A DNA stretch of 64,000 bases from JAWXBG01 sp044375415 (GCA_044375415.1 JBILMS010000007.1:1-64000), one strand, 5' to 3'; counted from the first letter of the stretch, positions 37,525-46,946 are shown. The notes: generated by a model not told the origin, from the letters alone. Program-made: numbers and translations.

Positions 37525-40500
37525 CTACCTAAAAAGTGTAACTATACCTGTTCTGTCAATAAACTGAGTCTGTGCGTTTCTAGCCTTTAGATGATACACA
37601 TATGCGCCGTCTTCGCAATAAAATGTACCATTCATAAAACTTCCGGTCCATCTCCCTTTGGGGTCTGTAGTCAGATAAACCACTTCACCCCACCGATTAT
37701 ATATTGTAAATTCAACGTTTGTCAGTCCAATTGATTCAATACCAAAAACATCGTTAACACCATCTTCATTGGGTGTAAAGGAATTTGGAATGAAATAACT
37801 CGATGGAGGACTCACATAAAGATACGTTGTATCTGCACACCAACTAATTTCTGTGATCAACATCACTACAAAATCGGAACTTGCCGGATATGAATATTCG
37901 ATGTTTGATCCCTCTGCCGAAAAATCATTCAGCCACCAACTATACGTACAATCCAAACAAGAGGTATCAGAAACAGAAAAGAGTCCCGATGCTCCTAAAT
38001 CCAACCAAAGTATTTCATTTTCTATTGAATAGACGTATATAGTTGATGTATCAATAATCGACTGTCCACATTGATCTTGAACCATCCACTCAACTGTCAT
38101 ATCATCAGCAGTATTCAGCACTAGGGCGCTCTCCTCTGTGTTTTCATTATTCCAGAAATACTCCAAATTACCATTCCCCCCGTCTGTTTCGCCCGACAAT
38201 TCAATCGTTCCCGCCTCACAGAGATAATAGTCTCCGATACTCCCTGACAAGGAATCTAGTTTTACTACTACAAAACAAGAATCAACGAATAAATCATCAC
38301 AAGGATCCATCAACACCAATTTCACCCACCCTCCTTGCGTCCAAGAATCGACTGAAAGCGAAGGATCATCCGAAATTTGAACGTCATTGTAAAACCAGCT
38401 ACATATTGTTTCATTTGTCCATGTAGTCTGATCCGGAACAAGATCTATCACTGAAGCGCAATCCAATTCCAAGGTGTCCGGCAGACCCGCCGATAAGGAT
38501 AGTGTCAATACCTCTATATCAACTGATGCAGAATCTACCGATCCACACACATCATTCACAACTACTATTAATGTTCCGTTCTCTCCCGGATTCCAACCTT
38601 GCAGAGCCGGCGTTTCTGCCTGCAAAACGCCATTAAAATACCACTCATACTCAAGATCCATTGCGCCTTCAACAATTTGTGGCTGCACATCGACAAGCTC
38701 TCCACAGGTTATATCCAATTCGCTTGTAAGTTCAATCTGCAAAGGAAGAACTTGAGCTTGTACATTTACTGTGTCGGAATCTACTTGATTACATAGGTCC
38801 GTCGCGAACCATATTACTTCATTCGATACCTCAGTAAAAAGATAGTTCAAATAATCATCTGTTCCGGAGACCATTCCATTTACAATCCATTCAAAACTAA
38901 GGTCACCCGCACCACCTGTCCATTCCCCATTCAATGTGGTGCTTACTCCACAGTAGACGAGTCCCTGATTCACATTTATTTCTAAAGGTATATTATTTAC
39001 AATCACTTCCGTTGAATCACTTACCTCCTGGCCACACGCATCCGAAATATGCAGTTCAATTGTTTCTTGAGTAGCGAAGGTCAAATCTGATAATTCCGAC
39101 CCGATTGAAATTTCTACCCCATCTTGAATCCATGAATAGTTATACGGTTCTTGGCCACCTGCAACTTCGTAGTCAAATAAAACCTCCTCCAAACAATTTA
39201 CGGAGATGCTGTCGGCCATAGAAAGTTCGAGTGTCGAAAATTCCAAAATCAATATCGTTGTATCTGCACTAAACTCTCCACATTCATCTGTTACCTGAAA
39301 TATCAATTCCCCCGGATCTGTACCATAGTATTCATAGGAAATATCGTCATCGGATGTTACTTCTCCACTCTCCCACCATTGATATATCAAGTTTCCAAAA
39401 CCCCCTTCCACCATAGGTTGCACCATTGTTATGCCCGAACAAGATAAATTCGAGTTATTGGGTAAATCAATTAGTATCGGCTCAGTAACCGGTAAAACTA
39501 AAACGGGAGTTACCAAAATTTGCCCACACATATCGTAAGACATTACAACTATTAAAAGTGTGTCTGTTGGAATTAAAGAAATGGAGTTTCCCACTTGTAA
39601 ATTCTGACCAATAAAAAAGAAATTGGTATAAGGACCAAATCCACCGGAAATAGCCGGAGTTACACTTACTTGACCATTGCAGTTAGTATAAAGTGTATCC
39701 TCACCGTTGTATATCATTACAGGATCGGCGAGGGTGTATATCATTACTGAATCCGTTGTGCCGATGTTGCACTCATCTGTTACCGTCAAATAAACCATTT
39801 GAGGCCCTAATGATGTATTGTATTCGTACACATTTGTATCATCCATTGAGACAAACGGATTCCAGGAATATTGGTATTCGCCATAACCACCGCTGACATT
39901 TGAATTAATAGTTAGAACAGTATTGCACGTGTACAAAATAGAATCGAGTTGAATATCTACCATCAAGGGATCAAAAAATATCAAATCAAAATCAATTGTA
40001 TCGGGCTGAAAAGAACAAACATCGTCCACTACAACAAAAGCACTTGTAGTCTCATTTGCATTCGTCAACATATAGGTAGGTCCTGTACTTCCATCGGGCC
40101 ACAAATAAGAGTATTGACCATATCCACCTGAAAGTTCGGGAGCCAAAAGAACCTCTGTGGAACACATGAGAACATCTGTATTTTCGGCTACAATGGGTTC
40201 AGCAGAATCCCATACTTGCACAGATACTGATATTTCGCAACTCTGATTTTCGTTATGAATTTCTGAACATGAAATAATCATGTTTTCTAATCCTTCCGCA
40301 ATTCCATCGTCCGATATTCCAAGTGAAAATGAATAAGTACTATCACCGGCAGGAATTATAATGTACTCAGGTAAAAAATCGAAATCAATTCCTTCGATCG
40401 TCGTTCCCGAACTCGATAAATAAACCGTATCCGGTTCGTTTATCGGTATTTGTTCGCTCCTTTGAATATTGATCCAAACGGGATTGCAGTCTTCATAGAC

Positions 40501-41526
40501 ATCGTAAATGGGCTCTCCTCCGGATTCAAAACTCACAGATAGAGATGGATTAATTCCCAAATTCGATGTGCCTCCTATGGGTTTCAAAAGAGCCGCATAA
40601 TTGTATATGTGATCAAATACATCGGCAATCGCAATGCGAACATGATATACTTGACCGCATGTTACGGGGATAGTCGGATTCAACAAAGTCGAAAATCCAT
40701 GTTCATTTATCATGGCAAAATCGTAGCAGTCGAACACATTTTCACAAGCAAGGTCTTCGGCGAGCATCGACCAATAAGGTATCCAATTCACTGAGTTGAT
40801 GGAATCGTTTAACGACTCGGTTGTCATGGGCAAAAGAGGATCGGAGTCCGGTACGTTGGCCAAATTCACGGATCCATTTGGATACTGGGCCGGTGCCGAA
40901 TAAGGACCTGAAATACCCGGGCCTGCAACGAAGATTGAAAATACGTCGTGATAATAACAATCTCCTGCGTAACTCAAAGAACCTTCTCCATGAATGCACG
41001 CTACAGCTCTATAAATTTCTCCTCCCGTCAATACATACTCGAATGAAAGCGTATCATTAGTTGCTAAAACATCGAATTCGATGATGCCCGGATCAAACAA
41101 AACGGTATCCTGATAATCCCAACCAAGAATGTCCATTGCGTCTTGGCTTAATTCCAACAAATCGCTATACACCTCACCATCCTGTGCATAAAAGGGTCCT
41201 GAAAATGCCGGAGGACCATACGCATCGTAAAACTCCGGTACATCGGGGTCTGTATTTCCCGGAACCAAATAAGTAATCCATGAGTTACTGATTCCGCAAG
41301 CCGTTTCTAATGGCATTCCGTATCCTATGGTATCGAGATTAAGAAAAAGACCTAACTGATCCTCATCTCCAAAATATTCAATATTCGAAACTTGTGCACC
41401 CGGCTCGACCAAATACTGTAATACGAATTGCTCGGGTGTTAATGGAACATACTGAACTTGTGCACGTGTGCGCAAACTCAAAAACATCAAAAGCAGAAGG
41501 ATACTATGTAGAACGAAAAAACGCAT
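37525..41526 (-). CDS. Giant choice-of-anchor L protein with Ig-like repeats and T9SS type B (gliding motility) C terminus
   Basis: A 1333-residue secreted or surface protein. After a signal peptide (LLLMFLSLRTRA) comes a choice-of-anchor L domain (about 30-330; FAMINEHGFSTLLNPTIP and CGQVYHVRIAIADV). A Calx-beta-like domain follows (GTTIEGIDFDF, IPAGDSTYSF, about 345-435). Then come about nine repeats of roughly 80 residues, each with a GGxGxYxYxW-type core such as SGGYGQYSYLWPDGS and VSGGYGEYQYSW; later copies are degenerate. The C terminus (from about 1244, YFIPNSFTPNEDGVNDVF) is the type B T9SS domain found in gliding-associated and adhesin-like proteins. Function: surface adhesin or matrix protein (inference). 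Confidence 0.9.
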   Translation of the reverse strand: MRFFVLHSILLLLMFLSLRTRAQVQYVPLTPEQFVLQYLVEPGAQVSNIEYFGDEDQLGLFLNLDTIGYGMPLETACGISNSWITYLVPGNTDPDVPEFYDAYGPPAFSGPFYAQDGEVYSDLLELSQDAMDILGWDYQDTVLFDPGIIEFDVLATNDTLSFEYVLTGGEIYRAVACIHGEGSLSYAGDCYYHDVFSIFVAGPGISGPYSAPAQYPNGSVNLANVPDSDPLLPMTTESLNDSINSVNWIPYWSMLAEDLACENVFDCYDFAMINEHGFSTLLNPTIPVTCGQVYHVRIAIADVFDHIYNYAALLKPIGGTSNLGINPSLSVSFESGGEPIYDVYEDCNPVWINIQRSEQIPINEPDTVYLSSSGTTIEGIDFDFLPEYIIIPAGDSTYSFSLGISDDGIAEGLENMIISCSEIHNENQSCEISVSVQVWDSAEPIVAENTDVLMCSTEVLLAPELSGGYGQYSYLWPDGSTGPTYMLTNANETTSAFVVVDDVCSFQPDTIDFDLIFFDPLMVDIQLDSILYTCNTVLTINSNVSGGYGEYQYSWNPFVSMDDTNVYEYNTSLGPQMVYLTVTDECNIGTTDSVMIYTLADPVMIYNGEDTLYTNCNGQVSVTPAISGGFGPYTNFFFIGQNLQVGNSISLIPTDTLLIVVMSYDMCGQILVTPVLVLPVTEPILIDLPNNSNLSCSGITMVQPMVEGGFGNLIYQWWESGEVTSDDDISYEYYGTDPGELIFQVTDECGEFSADTTILILEFSTLELSMADSISVNCLEEVLFDYEVAGGQEPYNYSWIQDGVEISIGSELSDLTFATQETIELHISDACGQEVSDSTEVIVNNIPLEINVNQGLVYCGVSTTLNGEWTGGAGDLSFEWIVNGMVSGTDDYLNYLFTEVSNEVIWFATDLCNQVDSDTVNVQAQVLPLQIELTSELDITCGELVDVQPQIVEGAMDLEYEWYFNGVLQAETPALQGWNPGENGTLIVVVNDVCGSVDSASVDIEVLTLSLSAGLPDTLELDCASVIDLVPDQTTWTNETICSWFYNDVQISDDPSLSVDSWTQGGWVKLVLMDPCDDLFVDSCFVVVKLDSLSGSIGDYYLCEAGTIELSGETDGGNGNLEYFWNNENTEESALVLNTADDMTVEWMVQDQCGQSIIDTSTIYVYSIENEILWLDLGASGLFSVSDTSCLDCTYSWWLNDFSAEGSNIEYSYPASSDFVVMLITEISWCADTTYLYVSPPSSYFIPNSFTPNEDGVNDVFGIESIGLTNVEFTIYNRWGEVVYLTTDPKGRWTGSFMNGTFYCEDGAYVYHLKARNAQTQFIDRTGIVTLFR

Positions 41527-41543
41527 CGATTCAGTTCAGAACC

Positions 41544-41573
41544 CAAAGTTACCTTTTATTGTGTTTGCGTCAA
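41544..41573 (-). promoter_or_regulatory. Promoter of the choice-of-anchor L / M43 protease genes
   Basis: On the minus strand TTG (41571-41573) is followed after 19 bases by TAACTTTG (41544-41551). It is one of the best -33/-7 pairs in the window and sits 17 bases before the ATG of the giant gene. Confidence 0.8.
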
Positions 41574-41609
41574 GACCTAAATGTTATTATTTTCAAGAAC
41601 TTAGATAAT

Positions 41610-41641
41610 TTGAATTCTTTGCCCCTCCCTTTCTACTTTCG
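41610..41641 (+). promoter_or_regulatory. Promoter of hbd
   Basis: TTG (41610-41612), 21 bases, then TACTTTCG (41634-41641), which is the TAnnTTCG variant. It is divergent from the promoter of the giant surface protein. The ATG is at 41662. Confidence 0.7.
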
Positions 41642-41661
41642 CAGCGGATAAAAAACAGTGT

Positions 41662-42549
41662 ATGAAAAAAATCTCAGTTGTCGGTGCCGGTACCATGGGA
41701 AATGGCATAGCTCACGTATTTGCGCAATATGGATATGAAGTTACCCTAATCGATGTTCAACAAACTTCCTTGGACAAAGCCCTTGTTACTATTGGTAAAA
41801 ACTTAGATCGCCAAGTGACAAAAGGACAACTGGATGAGGCCGCAAAAGCAAAAACTCTTGCCAATATCACCACGACCACCGATCTTTCTACAGGTGTGAA
41901 AAATGCAGAATTAGTTGTTGAAGCGGCAACCGAAAACATTGATCTCAAACTCAGGATTTTCGGTGAAATGGATGCACATGCCCCTGCGAATTGCATCCTT
42001 GCTTCCAACACTTCATCGATCTCCATTACAAAAATTGCCAGTGTTACAAAACGCGCGGATAAAGTAATAGGAATGCATTTCATGAATCCTGTTCCCGTGA
42101 TGAAACTTGTAGAAATCATTCGAGGCTACAACACTTCCGACGAGGTCAATAATGCGATCGTTGAAATATCGAAAACTCTGGAAAAAATTCCGGTTGAAGT
42201 AAATGACTATCCCGGATTTGTGGCCAATCGTATTTTGATGCCTATGATCAATGAAGCCATTTACACCTTATTCGAAGGGGTAGCCGGTGTTCAAGAAATT
42301 GATGAGGTAATGAAACTCGGAATGGCTCACCCAATGGGTCCTTTGCGCCTTGCCGACTTCATTGGCCTCGACGTATGTTTATCTATCCTTCGCGTACTTC
42401 ACGATGGTTTCGGGAATCCGAAATACGCACCATGCCCCTTGTTGGTAAACATGGTAACAGCCGGTAAACTTGGTAATAAATCGGGAGAAGGTTTTTACGA
42501 ATACAGCGATCCGAAAAATCCTCAAGTGTCAAAAACGTTTGTGAAGTAG
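41662..42549 (+). CDS. 3-hydroxybutyryl-CoA dehydrogenase
   Basis: Oxidises 3-hydroxyacyl-CoA to 3-ketoacyl-CoA (or the reverse) with NAD(P). The N-terminal Rossmann motif is VVGAGTMGNGIAHVFAQYG, and the catalytic region is GMHFMNPVPVMKLVEIIRG with the active-site histidine; VNDYPGFVANRILMPMINEA and the substrate-side segment GMAHPMGPLRLADFIGLD complete the family set. The length of 295 is standard for the stand-alone enzyme. No other beta-oxidation gene is adjacent. It converges on the DUF5606 gene with an eight-base gap. Confidence 0.93.
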   Translation: MKKISVVGAGTMGNGIAHVFAQYGYEVTLIDVQQTSLDKALVTIGKNLDRQVTKGQLDEAAKAKTLANITTTTDLSTGVKNAELVVEAATENIDLKLRIFGEMDAHAPANCILASNTSSISITKIASVTKRADKVIGMHFMNPVPVMKLVEIIRGYNTSDEVNNAIVEISKTLEKIPVEVNDYPGFVANRILMPMINEAIYTLFEGVAGVQEIDEVMKLGMAHPMGPLRLADFIGLDVCLSILRVLHDGFGNPKYAPCPLLVNMVTAGKLGNKSGEGFYEYSDPKNPQVSKTFVK

Positions 42550-42557
42550 GTTCAAGT

Positions 42558-42998
42558 TTATTCGCCTTCTTTCTCTTCTACTTCTTCGGTTTCTTCTGTC
42601 TCTTCAACAAATTCCAACATGTTGTTCTGTTGAAGAAGATTGTACCATGTAAACAATTTCTTCAGATCCGAATCGTATACGCGTTCACGCGCATAACCGG
42701 GAAGAATTTTATCCATCGCATCCCGAAGAATTTTGCTCTCAGATTTTCCCTCCGGAGCCGGTCCACCCTCGTAAATTCCCTTCATGCTTTCGAGCACCTT
42801 TCTCAAAGGAACATCCTCTTCGTCGGTAAACATGCTTATATCACCCAAAGAACTTACCTTTTGAGAATTATGAATCGGGTGCTTTTTGCCATCCAATAGT
42901 GATTCTCCTACTACAGCCGTTTTTCCACCGCCTGTGAGTTTGAATAAACCCGGTTTGCCACTTACTGAAATTATCTTCTGTAAATTTATCTTCTCCAT
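42558..42998 (-). CDS. DUF5606 family protein
   Basis: A 146-residue cytoplasmic protein. The ATG at 42998 begins MEKINLQKIISVSGKPGLF; an open frame continues upstream to 43106, but that extension would run across the -7 box. The N-terminal half is SH3-like or beta-rich (LFKLTGGGKTAVVGESL) and the C-terminal half is helical (VYDSDLKKLFTWYNLLQQ), ending in a very acidic tail of E, T and V. It matches DUF5606, a small Bacteroidota family of unknown function. Confidence 0.83.
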   Translation of the reverse strand: MEKINLQKIISVSGKPGLFKLTGGGKTAVVGESLLDGKKHPIHNSQKVSSLGDISMFTDEEDVPLRKVLESMKGIYEGGPAPEGKSESKILRDAMDKILPGYARERVYDSDLKKLFTWYNLLQQNNMLEFVEETEETEEVEEKEGE

Positions 42999-43016
42999 GT
43001 TGCTGTTTTGAGGCCG

Positions 43017-43024
43017 CAAAAGTA
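43017..43024 (-). promoter_or_regulatory. -7 box of the DUF5606 gene
   Basis: On the minus strand TACTTTTG, an exact TAnnTTTG match, 18 bases before the ATG at 42998. No -33 TTG at the usual spacing. Confidence 0.5.
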
Positions 43025-43121
43025 GAAGACTGAAGACAATATCACACTTGTTATTGATACGATTTTCGCCCTCACTGTAATCACCTGATATTAGTGCCCT
43101 TAGCAAAAGAACCCACCCAGT

Positions 43122-43598
43122 CTATGTAGTATCTCCGCTCTTTAATTCAGAAAAAGGGGGGATTTCCTTCAAAAAAACAAAGGTTGATTTCATATGGTCG
43201 ATCTTGCAGAAATAATGGAACAGACCGTTGGAAATTAGTAAGTAAGGAGCCTTTATACTTGCATTGTAACGGGCCGCTTGGTCAAAGACACCTTGATTTA
43301 TCGCTATTTCAGGTGCTTTACATTCACAAACTACCAAAGGGTGACCTGTTCGGTCGTAGACCACCAGATCGGTCCGTTGCGCCAATCCATTCACATGTAC
43401 CAATCGCTCAAGTGCCATTAGAGACGAGGGGTACTTTAAATCCTCAATTAAAAATTTTATTAAATGCTGTCGAACCCATTCTTCGGGCGTTAGAACCAAC
43501 CATTTCTTGCGTATTTCGTCAAATATTTCCACACCAATTCCCTCATTTCGTAAACGAAATGAGTAGGTCGGGAATGATAGTGTGGATAAAGTATTCAA
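43122..43598 (-). CDS. HsdR N-terminal domain-like protein (PD-(D/E)XK fold), orphan
   Basis: A 158-residue protein made of only the type I restriction enzyme HsdR N-terminal nuclease domain (HSDR_N_2-like). The core TDLVVYDRTGHPLVVCECKAP contains the D...ExK catalytic residues of PD-(D/E)XK nucleases, preceded by EEWVRQHLIKFLIEDLKYP. No helicase, methylase or specificity gene is nearby, so it is not a restriction system. In Bacteroidota such short proteins occur near holA, which is 0.8 kb away here. The start codon is a TTG at 43598; no in-frame ATG is available. It is divergent from the AMP nucleosidase gene. Confidence 0.82.
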   Translation of the reverse strand: MNTLSTLSFPTYSFRLRNEGIGVEIFDEIRKKWLVLTPEEWVRQHLIKFLIEDLKYPSSLMALERLVHVNGLAQRTDLVVYDRTGHPLVVCECKAPEIAINQGVFDQAARYNASIKAPYLLISNGLFHYFCKIDHMKSTFVFLKEIPPFSELKSGDTT

Positions 43599-43636
43599 AC
43601 CGGTGGCTAAAATGAGGCATCTTTGGACACGCTAAG

Positions 43637-44410
43637 ATGGAAACAAAAGAAGAAATTGTCAGAAACTGGCTTCCCAGATATACGGGAACCGAATTGGAGG
43701 CTTTTTCGAAGTACCTCCTGCTAACCAATTTTGACGGTTACGTCAAGAAATTTGCCGAATGGCACAATGTACCGGTATTAGGTCAGGGAAAAGCTATGAC
43801 CACGGCGACGGCGAATGGCATTACCATGATCAACTTTGGTATGGGAAGTGCCAATGCCGCCACTATCATGGACTTGCTTACTGCCATTACTCCTAAAGCC
43901 GTCCTTTTCCTTGGTAAATGCGGCGGTTTAAAAAAGAAAAATAAGATCGGAGATCTGGTATTGCCTATTGCCGCCATCCGGGGTGAAGGTACCAGCGACG
44001 ATTATTTTCCACCGGAAGTACCCGCATTACCTGCTTTTACATTGCAACGAGCGGTTTCATCGACCATTCGAGACCATAGCCTCGACTATTGGACCGGTAC
44101 TGTTTATACGACCAACCGCAGAGTTTGGGAACACGACGAAAAATTTAAAGAATACCTCAGGGAAATTAGAGCAATGGCCATTGATATGGAAACGGCCACT
44201 TTATTTTCGGTCGGGTTTGCCAATAAAATTCCAATCGGGGCACTCCTGCTTGTTAGCGATCAACCTATGATTCCGCAAGGTGTCAAAACTTCGGAAAGTG
44301 ATCTCGTTGTTACTAGTTCTTTTGTGGACGAACACATCAAAATAGGCATCGACGCATTAAACGAAATCCGGGAAGAAGGTAGATCGGTTAAACACCTTCG
44401 TTGGGAATAA
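43637..44410 (+). CDS. AMP nucleosidase / nucleoside phosphorylase family
   Basis: A 257-residue enzyme of the purine nucleoside phosphorylase (type I) fold. VLFLGKCGGLKKKNKIGDLVLP contains the family glycine motif and IDMETATLFSVGF the nucleoside-binding MET motif. The short form without the N-terminal extension is annotated as AMP nucleosidase in Bacteroidota; it would split AMP into adenine and ribose 5-phosphate, but nucleoside substrates cannot be excluded. holA starts 10 bases after the stop. Confidence 0.87.
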   Translation: METKEEIVRNWLPRYTGTELEAFSKYLLLTNFDGYVKKFAEWHNVPVLGQGKAMTTATANGITMINFGMGSANAATIMDLLTAITPKAVLFLGKCGGLKKKNKIGDLVLPIAAIRGEGTSDDYFPPEVPALPAFTLQRAVSSTIRDHSLDYWTGTVYTTNRRVWEHDEKFKEYLREIRAMAIDMETATLFSVGFANKIPIGALLLVSDQPMIPQGVKTSESDLVVTSSFVDEHIKIGIDALNEIREEGRSVKHLRWE

Positions 44411-44420
44411 GAATTCTATT

Positions 44421-45431
44421 ATGGAGCATTTGCGAATCATCAGAGACCTCGAACTGAAAAATTTTCGCCCTGTTTATTTTCTTATGGGTGAAGAACCCTA
44501 CTTCATTGATCTGATCACAGATTACATAGATAAACATGTATTGAACGAAGCTGAAAAATCGTTTTGTCAGAGCATTGTATATGGACGTGATGTAGATATG
44601 CAGGCGGTCGTTAATATATCCAAGGCCTATCCCATGATGGGTGATCGCCAAGTAGTGATCGTGCGAGAAGCTCAGGATATGAAAGACTGGAAAAATGAGG
44701 ATGAAATGACCTCACTTGAAAATTACCTTAAAAACCCCACTCCTTCTACTTTGCTTGTTTTTGCTTACAAAGGAAAAACGATTGACAAAAGGAAAAAACT
44801 CTACAAGTCTTTAGATAAATACGGAATCGCTTTTGAATCGGCAAAAATTAAAGATTACAAGCTGGCAGAATGGATTGAAAAATATGTTGCTGAACATGGC
44901 TACAAAATCAAACCGGATGCATCAAATATGCTCGCCGAATATCTTGGTACAAACCTAAGCAAAGTGGTAAATGAGTTGAATAAACTCGCGATTATACTAC
45001 CCGCCGGAAGCCTCATTACACCTGAAATAATTGAGCAAAATATTGGTATCTCTAAAGACTATAATACCTGGGAACTCAATGGGGCCCTTTCCAAAAAAGA
45101 TATCAAAAAGGCCAATATGATCATCAATTATTTTGAAGCAAATCCAAAGGAAAATCCGGTTCAAAAAGTACTGCCTGGATTGTATTCGCATTTTTCAAAG
45201 ATCTTGATGTATCAATCATTAAAAAACAAAAGTGATGCTTCAAAAGAGCTTGGGATAAATCCGTACGCTCTTAATGATATGAAACAAGCTGCTTCAAATT
45301 ATGCTCCGGCTAAACTGGAAAGAATACTTTCTTATTTGCGAGAAACCGACAAAAAAACAAAAGGTGTCGACAACTACTCCATAGAAAATGGTGATCTAAT
45401 GAAAGAACTTGTTTTTAAAATTCTTCATTAA
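44421..45431 (+). CDS. holA: DNA polymerase III delta subunit
   Basis: Clamp-loader subunit that opens the beta clamp. The 336-residue protein has the expected pattern: FRPVYFLMGEEPYFIDLITDYI at the start, RQVVIVREAQDM, LLVFAYKGKTIDKRKKLYK, the helical middle AEYLGTNLSKVVNELNKLAI and IGISKDYNTWELNGAL, and a C-terminal collar domain (PYALNDMKQAASNYAPAKL). The sequence is divergent from E. coli HolA but fits the Bacteroidota form. It is co-directional with the AMP nucleosidase gene. Confidence 0.92.
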   Translation: MEHLRIIRDLELKNFRPVYFLMGEEPYFIDLITDYIDKHVLNEAEKSFCQSIVYGRDVDMQAVVNISKAYPMMGDRQVVIVREAQDMKDWKNEDEMTSLENYLKNPTPSTLLVFAYKGKTIDKRKKLYKSLDKYGIAFESAKIKDYKLAEWIEKYVAEHGYKIKPDASNMLAEYLGTNLSKVVNELNKLAIILPAGSLITPEIIEQNIGISKDYNTWELNGALSKKDIKKANMIINYFEANPKENPVQKVLPGLYSHFSKILMYQSLKNKSDASKELGINPYALNDMKQAASNYAPAKLERILSYLRETDKKTKGVDNYSIENGDLMKELVFKILH

Positions 45432-45451
45432 CAAAAAGCGAAACTGATACT

Positions 45452-46075
45452 TTGAAAAATCATTCGGCAAAAATTAGGGCAGCTGCAATCATCTTTTTCA
45501 CTTTTTCAGCATTAATTGGTAAAGCAGAAGTACCCTCTGCATCTTGTTTTTATTATTTTTCTCTAGCGTACTCTTCATTAACAATAGGAAACTCATCTGA
45601 AATAAGTATTTTCGGAAAGGAGGAAGTACAACAGTCATCCAATAATGTCATACTTTTTAGAAATGTAAAGCTACGTTATCGGAACCCGGAGATTAAAGTT
45701 ATCCAACCTTCCGAAAAACAGTCCGCACTTTATACCATCGAAAAAAACAATGTTGAATTCCCTAAGCTTACCGATATTGAAATTTGTTCGAGAGCACGAT
45801 CGGACGCCGAAAATTTTCACGGAAAAAAAACCGCTTACTTCATTGGAGGAATTATTTTCGGGCCACTTGCCATCTTGAATGCAGCCGCAATAAAACATCG
45901 CCCATCTCAAGGTAATCTCACTCCTGTAATGTCCGAAAGCAAAGAATTTTTCGAAGATCCAACTTACAAAGCTTGTTACAATAGAAGAGCCAAATGGATT
46001 CTTGTCAAAGAAGCATCAATAGGGACTATCTTATGGTCTATTTTGGGAAGTGCTTTGATTGTGGCCTTTAAGTAA
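45452..46075 (+). CDS. Exported membrane protein of unknown function
   Basis: A 207-residue protein starting at a TTG 20 bases after holA. It has a signal peptide (AAAIIFFTFSALIGKA) and two hydrophobic segments near the C terminus (TAYFIGGIIFGPLAILNAAAI and TILWSILGSALIVAF). The motif CSRARSDAENFHGKKT before the first segment and the pattern DPTYKACYNRRAKW between them recall a Bacteroidota family with a conserved D-A-x-x-x-Y/F-x-G motif next to a glycine-rich helix. I do not know its function. Confidence 0.75.
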   Translation: MKNHSAKIRAAAIIFFTFSALIGKAEVPSASCFYYFSLAYSSLTIGNSSEISIFGKEEVQQSSNNVILFRNVKLRYRNPEIKVIQPSEKQSALYTIEKNNVEFPKLTDIEICSRARSDAENFHGKKTAYFIGGIIFGPLAILNAAAIKHRPSQGNLTPVMSESKEFFEDPTYKACYNRRAKWILVKEASIGTILWSILGSALIVAFK

Positions 46076-46086
46076 GTTTGTTCTTT

Positions 46087-46872
46087 TTAAACCGTATCAC
46101 CTACTGAGACTACCGTTCCATTATTCTCAGAAAAAAAATAAGAACCGAAAAAGACCTGATTCCCTTCTTTTCGGAATTCATTTAGTGTACGAAGAGGTTC
46201 CTTGGAATATTCTCCCGTTAAAGGATCTAGATTAGGAACTTGACATCTCCCACATCTCTTTAAAAATGAAAATTGATACTTCTCGTTGCCAAAGTGAGTC
46301 AATTCATCTTCGCCATAAGCATCAATTGAATCGATGATGATGTTTGGCCTGAAGCGAATCCATTCCAAATCTTGTCCAACTCTCTCTATCAGGTTCCGGT
46401 GAGAAGATTCACTAATAACCAAATACGGCGAAGAATCGGCAAAGGAAACATTGATCTTATTTGGATAATTGCCCACTAGTCTCGGACGTGCAGAAGGATC
46501 TTTCATCCATACTAGAGAGCACTTTACACCAATTATTTCTGAGAAAAGATTATTGTACTCATTTCCCATATTTACGGCCTCCACATGATCATCCCAAATA
46601 ACTACCTCGATTTTTTCTCCAATGATATCCGTGGAGAGCTCGACGAAAAATTTCTCGTGATCGGCATGAGTAATTTGAATCTTACCTGCTGCATCTTTCA
46701 ACCGAAATCTTGTCAACTCCGGAAACTCTCGTTGTGAAATAAATCGTCCCGAGGAATCTACCAACATGAAACAGCGATCACCCTCAAAACCCGTGGCTCC
46801 GATCCTTGCTTGATTTACCTCAATCCCGGGAAATCCCTTGACCGGATACAAAATGATATGTCGTATCTGCAT
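46087..46872 (-). CDS. MOSC domain protein (YcbX-like)
   Basis: A 261-residue protein with an N-terminal MOSC beta-barrel domain (HIILYPVKGFPGIEV, GFEGDRCFMLVD, FISQREFPEL) and a C-terminal MOSC domain with RFRPNIIID and the cysteine motif CGRCQVPNLDPLTG. YcbX-like proteins use the molybdenum cofactor to reduce N-hydroxylated compounds. The ferredoxin domain of E. coli YcbX is absent, which is usual for this shorter form. It lies convergent to the gene before it and divergent from hemE. Confidence 0.88.
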   Translation of the reverse strand: MQIRHIILYPVKGFPGIEVNQARIGATGFEGDRCFMLVDSSGRFISQREFPELTRFRLKDAAGKIQITHADHEKFFVELSTDIIGEKIEVVIWDDHVEAVNMGNEYNNLFSEIIGVKCSLVWMKDPSARPRLVGNYPNKINVSFADSSPYLVISESSHRNLIERVGQDLEWIRFRPNIIIDSIDAYGEDELTHFGNEKYQFSFLKRCGRCQVPNLDPLTGEYSKEPLRTLNEFRKEGNQVFFGSYFFSENNGTVVSVGDTV

Positions 46873-46934
46873 AAAATGAATTTAACATGACGAATCTAAG
46901 CCCGTAGATGGGCTCTCAATAGCACCTATCGAAG

Positions 46935-46942
46935 TAATTTCG
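46935..46942 (+). promoter_or_regulatory. -7 box of hemE
   Basis: TAATTTCG, the TAnnTTCG form, ends four bases before the ATG at 46947, again predicting a leaderless transcript. No TTG at 19-21 bases. Confidence 0.5.
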
Positions 46943-46946
46943 CCAC

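Noticed and set aside
34037..41526. Toxin or contact-dependent delivery system for the two giant genes
   Set aside because: No toxin domain, immunity gene or repeat-tip module; the domains fit ordinary T9SS surface and protease proteins.
43122..43598. Restriction-modification or defence locus around the HsdR-like gene
   Set aside because: No methylase, specificity or helicase gene nearby, and flanking genes are housekeeping.
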